Positions 40,998 through 49,337 of a stretch of DNA of 64,000 nucleotides are shown here, in pieces. The translations under genes and the position numbers were made by a program. Every line of letters starts with the position of its first letter. Within the stretch, counting starts at the first letter, position 1. Location: positions 1,922,001 to 1,986,000 of the forward strand of contig NZ_VFNL01000001.1 of assembly GCF_006715565.1 (NCBI RefSeq), read 5' to 3'. Under the pieces are notes generated by a model. The model was not told the origin of the DNA. It was given only the letters and a program-made list of their open reading frames with translations, and did no database searches. The DNA is from Microbacterium sp. SLBN-154. Lineage in GTDB: Bacteria; Actinomycetota; Actinomycetes; Actinomycetales; Microbacteriaceae.

Positions 40998-41636
40998 CTA
41001 CGGCAGGAGGGGGATCACCTCGCGCAGATCCACCGGCCCGATCACGAGGTCGGCCCGTTCCCGGACGAGCGGCTTGGCGTTGAAGGCGAGGCCGAGTCCG
41101 GCGACCAACATCATCAGGAGATCGTTCGCACCGTCGCCGATCGCGACGGTGCGCTCTCGCGGAACGCCGTGGTCATCGGCCCACGCCACGAGGGTGGCTG
41201 CTTTCCCCTCGGCGTCGACGATCGCACCGGAGACCTGGCCGGTCAGCGCGTCGTGCGCGACGGCGAGCCGGTTGGCCCGCCACAGATCGACACCGAGCGA
41301 CGGCGCGATGTGGTCGAGGATCTCGTGGAAGCCGCCGGAGACGACGCCGACGATTCCGCCGCGGTCATGCACCGCGGCGATGAGCTCGGCGGCCCCCGGG
41401 GTCGGCTCGACTCGTGCGCGCACGCGGTCGAGCGCCGCCAGCGGAACTCCGGTCAGCTTCGCCACCCGGGCGCGCAGGCTCGTGGCGAAGTCGACCTCGC
41501 CGCGCATCGCCGCCTCCGTGGCGGCGGCGACCTCCGCTCCGCGGCCGGCCTCATCGGCGATGAGTTCGATCACCTCGTTGCGGATCAGGGTCGAATCGGC
41601 GTCGAGGACGACGAGGAATCGCGCGGGGTCGCTCAC
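40998..41636 (-). CDS. serB: Phosphoserine phosphatase
   Basis: HAD-family enzyme that dephosphorylates phosphoserine in the last step of serine synthesis. The 212-residue protein has the HAD motif I as VVLDADSTLI, the cap-domain motif EVIELIADEAG, motif II in VGVVSGGFHEIL, and motif III/IV in KAATLVAW...AIGDGANDLLMM. It is catalytic-domain only, without an ACT domain. GTG 41636 follows TACGGT by 6 bases, again a leaderless pattern. Confidence 0.93.
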   Translation of the reverse strand: MSDPARFLVVLDADSTLIRNEVIELIADEAGRGAEVAAATEAAMRGEVDFATSLRARVAKLTGVPLAALDRVRARVEPTPGAAELIAAVHDRGGIVGVVSGGFHEILDHIAPSLGVDLWRANRLAVAHDALTGQVSGAIVDAEGKAATLVAWADDHGVPRERTVAIGDGANDLLMMLVAGLGLAFNAKPLVRERADLVIGPVDLREVIPLLP

Positions 41637-41663
41637 CCGTCCACCGTAGCGGCGGACCGAGGG

Positions 41664-42908
41664 TCACCGATCGACGAAGACTCCCTTGCCGACCACGGTG
41701 ATCCCGCTGTCGGTGACGGTGAATCCGCGGGCGATGTCGCGTTCGCGGTCGACCCCCACGGTGGCCCCGTCGGCAAGGACGACGTTCTTGTCGAGGATGG
41801 CGCGATGGATCCTGGCGCCGGCACCCACCTGCACGTGGTCGAACAGCACGGCATCGGTGATCGTCGAGCCCCCGGCTGCGAGCGTCCACGGACCGACCAC
41901 GCTGCGCTCGAGATGCGTCCCGGAGAGGACCGAACCCAGCGAGACGATCGAATCGATGGAGTTGCCGATCCGGCCCACCGAGTCGCGGACGAACTTCGCG
42001 GGCGGCGAGTTGACGGCCTGCGAGTGGATCGGCCACTGCATGTTGTAGAGGTTGTAGACGGGCAGCGTCGAGATGAGATCCTGGTGGGCCTCGAAGAACG
42101 AGTCGATCGTCCCGACGTCGCGCCAGTACGACCGGTCGCGATCGGTCGACCCCGGCACGTCGTTGCGGACCATGTCGTAGACGCCCGCCTCACCGCGACC
42201 GACGAAGTACGGGACGATGTCCCCGCCCATGTCGTGGTTGGAGGTCGGGATCTCGCCGTCGGCCTCGACCGCCTCGATCAGAGCGTCGGCGTCGAAGATG
42301 TAGTTGCCCATGGACGCGAGCACCTGATCGGGCGCATCCGCCAAGCCCTCGGGGTGCTGCGGCTTCTCGAGGAAGTCGCGGATGCGGCTCGGGTCGTCGG
42401 GATCGACGTCGATGACGCCGAACTGGTCGGCCAGCGAGATCGGCTGGCGGATGCCGGCCACCGTGGCCCGGGCGCCCGACTCGATGTGCGCGGCGAGCAT
42501 CTGCCGGAAGTCCATGCGGTACACGTGGTCGGCGCCGATCACGATGACGATGTCGGGCTGCTCGTCGTTGATGAGGTTCAGGCTCTGGAGGATCGCATCC
42601 GCCGACCCCGAGAACCAGCGCTTGCCGAGCCGCTGCTGCGCGGGCACCGAGGCGACGTAGGAGTCCAGCAGGGCCGACATCCGCCACGTCTGCGACACGT
42701 GACGGTCGAGGCTGTGGGACTTGTACTGGGTGAGGACGACGATCTGTCGGAGCCCCGAGTTGATGAGGTTCGATATCGCGAAGTCGATGAGCCGGTACTG
42801 GCCGCCGAACGGCACGGCGGGCTTGGCGCGGTCGGCGGTCAGGGGCATGAGTCGCTTCCCCTCGCCGCCGGCGAGGATGATTCCGAAGACCTTCGGCGCT
42901 GCAGGCAT
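41664..42908 (-). CDS. glgC: Glucose-1-phosphate adenylyltransferase
   Basis: Makes ADP-glucose for glycogen synthesis. The 414-residue protein begins [28 protein letters not shown], the nucleotide-binding and regulatory region, followed by [28 protein letters not shown] and the C-terminal left-handed helix repeats ([19 protein letters not shown]). It is divergent from glgA across 77 bases. TAGGGT lies 6 bases before the ATG. Confidence 0.97.
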   Translation of the reverse strand: MPAAPKVFGIILAGGEGKRLMPLTADRAKPAVPFGGQYRLIDFAISNLINSGLRQIVVLTQYKSHSLDRHVSQTWRMSALLDSYVASVPAQQRLGKRWFSGSADAILQSLNLINDEQPDIVIVIGADHVYRMDFRQMLAAHIESGARATVAGIRQPISLADQFGVIDVDPDDPSRIRDFLEKPQHPEGLADAPDQVLASMGNYIFDADALIEAVEADGEIPTSNHDMGGDIVPYFVGRGEAGVYDMVRNDVPGSTDRDRSYWRDVGTIDSFFEAHQDLISTLPVYNLYNMQWPIHSQAVNSPPAKFVRDSVGRIGNSIDSIVSLGSVLSGTHLERSVVGPWTLAAGGSTITDAVLFDHVQVGAGARIHRAILDKNVVLADGATVGVDRERDIARGFTVTDSGITVVGKGVFVDR

Positions 42909-42914
42909 GGCACC

Positions 42915-42978
42915 ACCCTAGGCCCGGTTTCGCGCTGGTACCCAGCGACTGTCCAGAGATGCCGACGTGTACTAGGTT
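42915..42978. promoter_or_regulatory. Divergent glgC/glgA promoters with central palindrome
   Basis: The -10 box of glgC is TAGGGT on the minus strand (42915-42920), 6 bases from its ATG; that of glgA is TAGGTT (42973-42978), 7 bases from its ATG. Between them lies CGCTGGTACCCAGCG (42933-42947), perfect 6-bp arms with a 3-base centre. It would overlap the -35 region of glgC and lie just upstream of that of glgA. Confidence 0.5.
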
Positions 42979-42985
42979 TCGACCC

Positions 42986-44191
42986 ATGCGCGTGGACATG
43001 ATCACCAAGGAATACCCGCCGGAGATCTACGGAGGCGCCGGGGTGCACGTCACCGAACTGGTCCGGGCGCTGCGAGACGGGGGCACCGGGTCGCCGGTCG
43101 ACGTGCGCGTGCGCGCGTTCGGGGCCGACCGTGACGAGGCGGCCACGACCTCGTACCGGGTGCCCGCAGAGCTGACCGGCGCCAACGCCGCGGTGCAGAC
43201 CCTCGGCACCGACCTCGAGATCGTGCCGGATGTCGCCGGCGCCGACGTCGTGCACAGTCACACCTGGTACGCCAACTTCGCCGGCCACCTCTCCTCGCTT
43301 CTGCACGGCATCCCGCACGTGCTCACCGCGCACAGCCTCGAGCCGCTTCGGCCGTGGAAGGCCGAACAGCTCGGCGGGGGATACGCGGTGTCCAGCTGGG
43401 TGGAGAAGGTCGCCTACGAGCACGCTGCGGCGATCGTGGCGGTCAGCGAAGGCATGCGCGCGGACATCCTCCGCAGCTACCCCGCGGTCGATCCGGGCAA
43501 GGTGCGAGTCATCTACAACGGGATCGACACCGGCTCATGGCACCCCGTGACGGACGATCCCCTCCTGTCCCGACTGGGAGTCGACCCGGCACGGCCGTCG
43601 GTCGTCTTCGTCGGTCGGATCACCCGGCAGAAGGGTCTGCCGTATCTTCTGCGCGCCGCGGCCCAGCTGCCGCCGGAGGTGCAGCTGGTGCTGTGCGCCG
43701 GTGCTCCGGACACCCCGCAGATCATGGCGGAGGTGGAGGAGCTCGTCCGAGGCCTCCAGGAAACGCGCGACGGAGTGGTGTGGCTGGACCGCCTGCTCTC
43801 GCGCCACGAACTGTGCACCGTGCTCACCGCCGCGACCGCCTTCGTCTGCCCCTCGGTGTACGAGCCCCTCGGGATCGTGAACCTCGAGGCGATGGCGTGC
43901 GGCGCCGCGGTCGTCGGCACCGCCACGGGCGGCATCCCCGAGGTCGTCGTCGACGGGGTCACCGGCCGTCTCGTGCCGATCGAGCAGATGGACGACGGCA
44001 CGGGGACGCCGCTGGACCCCGACCGGTTCGTCGACGACCTCGCCGCCGCCCTCACCGACGTGGTCGCCGACCCCACTCGGGCCCGGGCGTGGGGGGATGC
44101 GGGGCGACAGCGGGCGATCTCCGACTTCAGCTGGCACAGCATCGCCGCTCAGACGGCCGCTCTGTACCGGGAGGTCGCCGCGGCGCCGTGA
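42986..44191 (+). CDS. glgA: Glycogen synthase (actinobacterial GlgA)
   Basis: GT4-type glycosyltransferase of 401 residues that uses ADP-glucose to extend alpha-1,4-glucan (or, in the mycobacterial GlgM form, makes maltose 1-phosphate). Starts at ATG 42986: MITKEYPPEIYGGAGVHV near the N terminus, then VHSHTWYANFAG, then VGRITRQKG and the C-terminal ExxE-type motif in CPSVYEPLGIVNLEAMA. The pairing with divergent glgC supports an ADP-glucose donor. No glgE or glgB gene is in the window to separate GlgA from GlgM. Confidence 0.94.
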   Translation: MRVDMITKEYPPEIYGGAGVHVTELVRALRDGGTGSPVDVRVRAFGADRDEAATTSYRVPAELTGANAAVQTLGTDLEIVPDVAGADVVHSHTWYANFAGHLSSLLHGIPHVLTAHSLEPLRPWKAEQLGGGYAVSSWVEKVAYEHAAAIVAVSEGMRADILRSYPAVDPGKVRVIYNGIDTGSWHPVTDDPLLSRLGVDPARPSVVFVGRITRQKGLPYLLRAAAQLPPEVQLVLCAGAPDTPQIMAEVEELVRGLQETRDGVVWLDRLLSRHELCTVLTAATAFVCPSVYEPLGIVNLEAMACGAAVVGTATGGIPEVVVDGVTGRLVPIEQMDDGTGTPLDPDRFVDDLAAALTDVVADPTRARAWGDAGRQRAISDFSWHSIAAQTAALYREVAAAP

Positions 44192-44221
44192 CGGCGGGGG
44201 CCCGGCCGATAGGCTGGGGTC

Positions 44222-45007
44222 ATGCCGCAGGTGCTGGAGTTCTCCGACGTCGTCGTCCGCAGAAACGCCCGTGACATCGTCGATCACCTCGACTGGGAGG
44301 TCAGCGACGATCAGCGGTGGGTGGTGCTCGGCCCCAACGGTGCGGGGAAGACCACGATCCTCCAGCTCGCGGACACCCTGATCCATCCGACCTCCGGTGC
44401 GGTCACGATCCTCGGCGAGCGCCTCGGTCGGACGGATGTCTTCGAGCTGCGTCCGCGCATCGGCTTCGCCTCCAGCGCCATGGCGCGGCGGATCCCCGAG
44501 GACGAGACCGTTCTCAACGTCGTCCTGACCGCGGCGTTCTCCGTGGTCGGGCGCTGGCGCGAGGACTACGAGGACATCGACGAGCGCCGAGCCCTGCGCG
44601 TCCTCGCCGAGTGGCGTCTGGACGAGCTGGCCGATCGCACGTTCGGCACGCTGTCGGATGGTGAGCAGAAGCGCGTGCAGATCGCGCGCTCCATCATGAC
44701 CGACCCGGAGCTGCTGCTCCTGGACGAACCGACCGCCAGCCTGGATCTCGGTGCGCGGGAGGAGCTGCTGCTGCTGCTGGGCGGGTACGCTCAGGCGCCG
44801 ACCACGCCGGCGATGGTGATGGTCACGCACCACGTGGAGGAGATCCCCGTGGGCTTCACCCATGTTCTGCTGCTCCGCGAGGGGCGCGCCGTCGCGGCCG
44901 GGCCGCTCTCCGAGGCGCTGACGGGGGAGTCGCTGACGGAGACCTTCGGCACGCCGATCACGCTCCGCGAGGAAGACGGACGCTTCACCGCCCGCGCTGC
45001 CCGGTGA
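44222..45007 (+). CDS. Orphan ABC transporter ATP-binding protein
   Basis: 261-residue ABC ATPase with Walker A GPNGAGKTTILQL (about 39), signature LSDGEQKRVQIA, which has Asp where LSGGQ has Gly, and Walker B LLLLDEPTASLD, then VTHHVEEIP. It has no permease or binding-protein neighbour. The N-terminal phrase VVVRRNARDIVDHLDWEV and late HHVEEIP resemble ModF/YlmA-like stand-alone ATPases. TAGGCT 6 bases before the ATG suggests a leaderless mRNA. Confidence 0.85.
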   Translation: MPQVLEFSDVVVRRNARDIVDHLDWEVSDDQRWVVLGPNGAGKTTILQLADTLIHPTSGAVTILGERLGRTDVFELRPRIGFASSAMARRIPEDETVLNVVLTAAFSVVGRWREDYEDIDERRALRVLAEWRLDELADRTFGTLSDGEQKRVQIARSIMTDPELLLLDEPTASLDLGAREELLLLLGGYAQAPTTPAMVMVTHHVEEIPVGFTHVLLLREGRAVAAGPLSEALTGESLTETFGTPITLREEDGRFTARAAR

Positions 45008-45062
45008 CGACCGCGCCCGCTGTCCGGCGGAACCCGGTTCGGTGGTCCGGGCCGACGCCTGG

Positions 45063-45068
45063 TAGACT
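45063..45068 (+). promoter_or_regulatory. Candidate -10 box of the L31 gene
   Basis: TAGACT lies 54 bases before the L31 ATG, leaving a leader of about 48 bases that ends in AAGGATTCCC. No AT-rich Zur-type box is visible around it. Confidence 0.5.
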
Positions 45069-45122
45069 CATCCGCTGGTGCTCTCGCACAACAGACTTTC
45101 CGTCGCTCCCGCAAGGATTCCC

Positions 45123-45374
45123 ATGAAGACTGACATCCACCCCGACTACCGCGCGGTCGTTTTCCGCGACCTCGGCTCGGGCGAGACCTTCCTCACCCGT
45201 TCCACCGTCACCAGCGACAAGACGATCGACCTCGATGGTGTCGAGTACCCCGTCATCGACGTCGAGATCTCGTCGGCGTCGCACCCGTTCTACACGGGCA
45301 AGCAGCGCATCCTCGACTCGGCCGGTCGCGTCGAGAAGTTCAACCAGCGCTTCAAGAACTTCGGCGGCCGCTGA
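45123..45374 (+). CDS. rpmE2: Ribosomal protein L31 type B (zinc-free)
   Basis: 83-residue 50S subunit protein. It begins [16 protein letters not shown] and has [21 protein letters not shown], typical of type B. There is no cysteine, so it lacks the zinc ribbon of type A L31. ATG 45123 has AAGGA 5 bases upstream; the open frame extends 15 codons further without a ribosome site. A strong terminator follows. Confidence 0.97.
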   Translation: MKTDIHPDYRAVVFRDLGSGETFLTRSTVTSDKTIDLDGVEYPVIDVEISSASHPFYTGKQRILDSAGRVEKFNQRFKNFGGR

Positions 45375-45380
45375 GCCACC

Positions 45381-45418
45381 GCGAAGAAGCCCCCGACCGC
45401 GGTCGGGGGCTTCTTCGC
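45381..45418. terminator. Bidirectional terminator between L31 and exonuclease genes
   Basis: A perfect 18-bp inverted repeat, 45381-45398 and 45401-45418, with a 2-base centre, so all 38 bases are self-complementary. It fills the gap between the convergent L31 stop and the exonuclease stop (45420-45422). Its outer A/T-containing ends (GAAGAAGC/GCTTCTTC) can serve both directions. Confidence 0.9.
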
Positions 45419-45419
45419 G

Positions 45420-46175
45420 TCATCGCACCGGCCACGTGCCGTCGATCGGATCGCCGGCATCGATGCGACCGATCCTCACGAAGTACTCGGTGAGGCTGGC
45501 AGCCTGGTCGCGCGCCCACGCGATCTGCTCGACGTGGATCTGACGAGCTGTCGACGGGAGCAGGCCCCGGTATCGGCGAGCGAGGGCCTGGGCCACGCGT
45601 CCCGCCGCCCGCGCATCAGCAGCCGCTTCATGCGCCTCGTCGAGGGTGACCGCGTAGTGCTCCGCCACCCTCGTGAGGGTGCGCTTCCCCCGTCGATAGC
45701 GGTCGTAGTGCCGGTCGATGACGAGCGGATCGAAGACCGGATTCGGATGCTCCAGCGGCACGACGCCGTGCCGAAGGGCTTCGTGGCGCAGCAGCGAGAA
45801 GTCGTAGGCGGCGTTGTAGGCGACCACCGGAATGCCGGCGTCGAGGATGCCGCGGAGACACCCGACCACCTCGGCCACGACCTCCGCTGCGGGCCGGCCC
45901 GTGGCGCGGGCCTCGGCGGTGGTGATCCCGTGCACAGCGGTCGCCGCCGGGGGGATCTCCACACCGGGGTCGGCCCGCCACGACCGACCGCAGACCGCTG
46001 TGCCCGTGGCATCCAGCAACCCGACGTGCGCCGTCACGACCCTGTCGGTGCGGACATCCACACCCGTGGTCTCGAGGTCGAACACCCCCACGACACAGAG
46101 CCACGGCGGCGGGTCGTCGCGGAGGGGAACCGGAGCCGACGCAGCGGGATCGGGGACGGAGCGAGGGATCGTCAT
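45420..46175 (-). CDS. DnaQ-type 3'-5' exonuclease (DEDDh)
   Basis: 251-residue exonuclease-fold protein. Exo I is FDLETTGVD, Exo II is VAYNAAYDFSLLRHE, and Exo III is DEAHEAAADARAAGRVAQAL with the His-x4-Asp of the DEDDh group. It is not fused to a helicase or polymerase; such stand-alone proteins are common in actinobacteria. ATG 46175 follows TACGGT by 8 bases and has no ribosome site. Conserved sequence starts near residue 30, so the exact start is not certain. Confidence 0.88.
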   Translation of the reverse strand: MTIPRSVPDPAASAPVPLRDDPPPWLCVVGVFDLETTGVDVRTDRVVTAHVGLLDATGTAVCGRSWRADPGVEIPPAATAVHGITTAEARATGRPAAEVVAEVVGCLRGILDAGIPVVAYNAAYDFSLLRHEALRHGVVPLEHPNPVFDPLVIDRHYDRYRRGKRTLTRVAEHYAVTLDEAHEAAADARAAGRVAQALARRYRGLLPSTARQIHVEQIAWARDQAASLTEYFVRIGRIDAGDPIDGTWPVR

Positions 46176-46217
46176 GGCTCCGCACCGTACGCGCCGGTCC
46201 CGACATCGGCTCCCGGT

Positions 46218-46223
46218 TAGACT
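46218..46223 (+). promoter_or_regulatory. -10 box of a leaderless alpha/beta hydrolase start
   Basis: TAGACT ends 5 bases before GTG 46229. The divergent exonuclease start at 46175 has its own box (complement of 46184-46189), so the two genes are expressed from promoters about 30 bases apart. Confidence 0.5.
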
Positions 46224-46228
46224 CGAGC

Positions 46229-47128
46229 GTGTCGATTCCGCACCCGGAGGTTCCCGCCCCGCGCGCCGTGGTGCCCGAGGGCGACCGGGTGGAGGTCCTG
46301 GGCGGTCGGACCGCCTACTGGACATACGGGCCCGCCGACGCCGCCGTCACCGTGCTCGCGGTGCACGGGTTCCGCGGCGACCACCACGGGTTGGCCGCGA
46401 TCATCGGGCTTCTGCCCGATATGCGCGTGATCGTCCCCGACCTTCCCGGTTTCGGGGATTCGACCCCCCTTCCCGGGCGGCGACACGACATCGACGCCTA
46501 CCGCGCCTGGCTCACCGCGCTCCACGCGACCCTCGCCCCGGAGGCGGTGATCCTGGGTCACTCGTTCGGCTCGATCGTGGCATCGGCGGCGGTGGCCGGA
46601 GGGCTTCCGACGTCACGGCTCATCCTCATCAACCCCATCGGCGCGCCGGCGCTGGAGGGTCCCCGTGGCCTCCTCACCCGTCTCGCGGTGCTCTACTACC
46701 GGATGGGCGCCCGCCTGCCGCGCCCGGCTGGGGAGTGGGTGCTTCGGCAGCGTGCGATCGTCCGCGGGATGAGTGTCGCGATGGCCAAGACGCGCCGCCG
46801 CGATCTGCGCCGTTACATCCACGACCAGCACGATCGATACTTCTCGCGCTTCGCCGACCGTGACGTCCTCCGCGAGGCGTTCGAAACCTCGGTCGGCAAC
46901 GACGTGCGGGTTTTCGCGCCCGAGATCGCGCAGCCGACGCTCCTCATCGTCGCCGAGCGCGACGACATCACACCCCTTGCCGCGCAGCGGCGGCTGCGGA
47001 CGCTGTTCCCCCGGGCGGAGCTGGTGGAGATCCCCGAGGTGGGGCACCTGATCCACTACGAGACCCCCGGGCCCGCAGCCGCCGCCATCACTCGCTTTCT
47101 TGCGCCTTCCGCTGCCGATACGCGTTGA
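46229..47128 (+). CDS. Alpha/beta hydrolase
   Basis: 299-residue predicted serine hydrolase. It has VLAVHGFRGDHHG at the oxyanion region, VPDLPGFGDS, the nucleophile elbow GHSFGSI (about 111), a late acidic residue in VAERDDITPL and the catalytic His in EVGHLIHYE. No signal peptide is seen. Its last 41 bases overlap the 3' end of the convergent CGNR gene. The substrate is unknown. Confidence 0.85.
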   Translation: MSIPHPEVPAPRAVVPEGDRVEVLGGRTAYWTYGPADAAVTVLAVHGFRGDHHGLAAIIGLLPDMRVIVPDLPGFGDSTPLPGRRHDIDAYRAWLTALHATLAPEAVILGHSFGSIVASAAVAGGLPTSRLILINPIGAPALEGPRGLLTRLAVLYYRMGARLPRPAGEWVLRQRAIVRGMSVAMAKTRRRDLRRYIHDQHDRYFSRFADRDVLREAFETSVGNDVRVFAPEIAQPTLLIVAERDDITPLAAQRRLRTLFPRAELVEIPEVGHLIHYETPGPAAAAITRFLAPSAADTR

Positions 47129-47651
47129 CGTTCATCCGGTTCCCGCAGTTGCCGGTGTCGCAGTAGCGCTTGGACTTGTTCTTGGAGAAATCGACGTAGA
47201 CACCGTCGCAGTCATCGGCGGCGCACCGCCGCACGCGGTCGTACTCGTCGGCGCGGATGACGTCCACGAAGGCCATGGCCGCTTCGACGAGCACCCGCGT
47301 GGCCAGGGGGGCATCGTCGGACGTGGCGTGGATGTGCCAGTCCATTCCGTCATGCTTCATCAGACGGGGGAGGGCATGTCCGCGTCGCAGCATCTCGTTG
47401 ACCAGGGGCACCGCTCCGTCGCGGTCGACGTCCCACAGCCCCTGCAGCGGTCGGCGAACTCCGCGCAGCGCCGAGAGTTCGGCGTCATCACGACGGATGA
47501 CGCCGGTGTAGGGGTTGATCCGCAGGTATTCATCGAACTGCTCGAGGGTCGTGAGGGTGTCCGCCGCGTCGACACCACCCACGCCGGGGAGGGTGTTGAC
47601 CAGGTACGCGGCAGCACGGAGATTGCTCTCGGTGTCATGAATGAACACCAT
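47088..47651 (-). CDS. CGNR zinc-finger (ABATE-type) putative regulator
   Basis: 187-residue protein with the two-part architecture of stress-associated CGNR regulators: an N-terminal all-helical ABATE-type region (DTESNLRAAAYLVNTLPG...) and a C-terminal zinc finger CAADDCDGVYVDFSK...YCDTGNCGNRMNVNAYRQR. ATG 47651 is favoured by AGGAG 6 bases upstream. It is divergent from an EamA exporter gene, the usual local-regulator arrangement; control of that gene is an inference. Confidence 0.9.
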   Translation of the reverse strand: MVFIHDTESNLRAAAYLVNTLPGVGGVDAADTLTTLEQFDEYLRINPYTGVIRRDDAELSALRGVRRPLQGLWDVDRDGAVPLVNEMLRRGHALPRLMKHDGMDWHIHATSDDAPLATRVLVEAAMAFVDVIRADEYDRVRRCAADDCDGVYVDFSKNKSKRYCDTGNCGNRMNVNAYRQRKAQESE

Positions 47652-47652
47652 G

Positions 47653-47712
47653 TTGACTCCTGACATCGGCCGACGCTAGTGTCACCAGTGTACGCATGCT
47701 TGACTCCTGACA
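47653..47712. repeat. 13-bp direct repeat in the CGNR/EamA divergent region
   Basis: TTGACTCCTGACA occurs at 47653-47665 and again at 47700-47712, 47 bases apart. The first copy read backwards supplies the AGGAG ribosome site of the CGNR gene. The second, read backwards, supplies the same site to a 20-codon frame starting at 47697 and ending at 47635. Candidate -10 boxes TAGTGT (47677-47682, +) and TACACT (complement of 47687-47692) lie between them. Confidence 0.6.
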
Positions 47713-47725
47713 GACGGATGACCTG

Positions 47726-48730
47726 ATGACCGCGACCGCCCCGCTCCCCGTGCTTCCCCTGGTCGTTCCCGCGGCTGCGTCGCGGGCGGCCACCACGGGC
47801 CTGGTGATGGCCCTGGCCTCGGCATTGGCATTCTCCTCGAGCGGGCCGTTCATGAAGCCGCTGCTGGAGGCCGGGTGGTCGCTCGGAGCCGCGCTCCTGG
47901 TGCGGATGGGTGTCGCCGCCCTCGTCCTCCTGCCGGCCCTGTTGGTGGCCATTCGTCGCCAGCGCGGGTTCGTCCGACGCCACTGGCCCCTCATCGTCGC
48001 CTTCGGGCTCATGCCGGTGCTCGGATGTCAGCTGCTCTTCTTCTCGGCGATGCAGCGCATGCCGGTGGCGGTGGCGCTTCTCATCCAGTACCTGGCACCC
48101 GTGATCCTCGTCGTCGCGGTCTGGATCCGCACCCGCCGGCGGCCGTCGGTGCTCGTCCTCGCGGGGTCGGTGGTCGCGGTTCTGGGTCTGGTGCTCGTCG
48201 TCGACATCTCCGGAGCCGCGTTCGACCCGATCGGCGTGCTGTTCGCGCTCGGCGCGGCGGTGTGCGTCTGCGCGTACTTCGTCATCGCCGAGCGCGCCGG
48301 AGGCGATCTGCCGCCCCTTGCGCTGGCCGCCGCCGGACTGCTGTTCGGCAGCCTGGTGATGGCCGTGCTGTGCGCGACCGGCGTTCTGCCGTTCCGCGCC
48401 GTCGCCGTGACGGTGACGCTGGCGGGGGCGGAGGTGGCGTGGTGGCTGCCGCTGCTGTGGGTCGCTGCGGTGGCGACCACGGTCGGATACGGTCTGGGGG
48501 TGATGGCCGTGCCGCGGATCGGCTCCCGCGTAGGGTCCTTCGTCGGACTGTCGGAGGTGCTTTTCGCCCTGGCCTTCGCCTGGATCTTCCTCTCGGAGAT
48601 CCCCGCCGCCGTTCAGTTCGTCGGCGGAGCGCTCATCCTCGTCGGCGTGATCCTCGTCCGCCTCGACGCGGCGTCCTCGGTCGATGCCCGGGGAGCAGGG
48701 GTTACGCGTCCCGTCGTGCCAGCTCCATGA
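47726..48730 (+). CDS. EamA-family (DMT) transporter
   Basis: 334-residue drug/metabolite-superfamily exporter with ten hydrophobic segments in two EamA repeats (about 20-155 and 165-305). Typical are SALAFSSSGPFMKPLLEAGW in the first helix, LIQYLAPVILVVAVW at the end of repeat one and LSEVLFALAFAWIFLSEIP near the end of repeat two. An alternative ATG is at 47718 out of frame. The substrate is unknown; the CGNR protein gene is divergent. Its 3' end overlaps the Lrp gene by 29 bases. Confidence 0.88.
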   Translation: MTATAPLPVLPLVVPAAASRAATTGLVMALASALAFSSSGPFMKPLLEAGWSLGAALLVRMGVAALVLLPALLVAIRRQRGFVRRHWPLIVAFGLMPVLGCQLLFFSAMQRMPVAVALLIQYLAPVILVVAVWIRTRRRPSVLVLAGSVVAVLGLVLVVDISGAAFDPIGVLFALGAAVCVCAYFVIAERAGGDLPPLALAAAGLLFGSLVMAVLCATGVLPFRAVAVTVTLAGAEVAWWLPLLWVAAVATTVGYGLGVMAVPRIGSRVGSFVGLSEVLFALAFAWIFLSEIPAAVQFVGGALILVGVILVRLDAASSVDARGAGVTRPVVPAP

Positions 48731-49175
48731 GCGGCCGCACGCGGTAGCCGATGACCTCTCCCATGACAAGGGAGGTCTCGGTACGCTCGACGCCCTCGAT
48801 GGCGAGGATCCGGGCATCGGTGTCGAAGAGGTGCTGAGTGTCGCGACAGGCGACGCGCACCAACAGATCGACCTGGCCGCTCAAGCCGTGGACCTGAACG
48901 ATCTCGGGCACGCGTCCGAGCTCGGCGGTGATGCGGGGGAGATCGGCCTGTCGCACGATGACGCTGAGGAACGCCTCGATCGGGAAGCCGAGGGCCTCCG
49001 GCGAGATCGCGCGTTCGTAGGAGAGGAACACGCCGGCGCGCTCGAGTCGCGACATCCGTGCCTGGACCGTGTTGCGCGACAGGCCCAGTCGCTCCGCCAG
49101 CGCGACGACCGTGGCGCGCGGATCGTCCGAGAGGGCGGCGAGAAGCTCGAGATCGACGTGATCGAGAGTGCTCAT
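48702..49175 (-). CDS. Lrp/AsnC family regulator, probable bkd regulator
   Basis: 157-residue transcription factor. It has an N-terminal helix-turn-helix (LLAALSDDPRATVVALAERLGLSRNTVQARMSRLE, interpretable as HTH at about 8-50) and a C-terminal RAM effector domain with VHGLSGQVDLLVRVACRD. It is divergent from the branched-chain 2-oxoacid dehydrogenase genes, the same arrangement as BkdR in other bacteria. TAATCT lies 8 bases before the ATG. Control of bkd in response to branched-chain amino acids is inferred. Confidence 0.9.
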   Translation of the reverse strand: MSTLDHVDLELLAALSDDPRATVVALAERLGLSRNTVQARMSRLERAGVFLSYERAISPEALGFPIEAFLSVIVRQADLPRITAELGRVPEIVQVHGLSGQVDLLVRVACRDTQHLFDTDARILAIEGVERTETSLVMGEVIGYRVRPLMELARRDA

Positions 49176-49220
49176 ACTGCGAAAGATTAGCAGGCTGAAT
49201 CACCCCAGTCTGCGCATGTT

Positions 49221-49247
49221 GCTCAATCATCGCGAAGAAGCTTGAGC
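49221..49247 (+). promoter_or_regulatory. Candidate Lrp-type operator between lrp and bkd genes
   Basis: An inverted repeat GCTCAA (49221-49226) / TTGAGC (49242-49247), with centres 21 bases apart, about two helical turns, lies in the divergent lrp/E1alpha region. It is weak evidence alone and proposed from position. Confidence 0.35.
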
Positions 49248-49337
49248 TAGGTGACAGAACGAGTAGCCTCAGGCTTGTCAGCGAAGCTGCTGGCGACTCA
49301 CGCGCGGCGCTTCACGAGAGCCTCGCCTCGAGGAGGG

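Noticed and set aside
49251..49337. Earlier GTG start for E1 alpha
   Set aside because: It adds 29 residues with no resemblance to E1alpha proteins, and AGGAGG lies just before the later starts.
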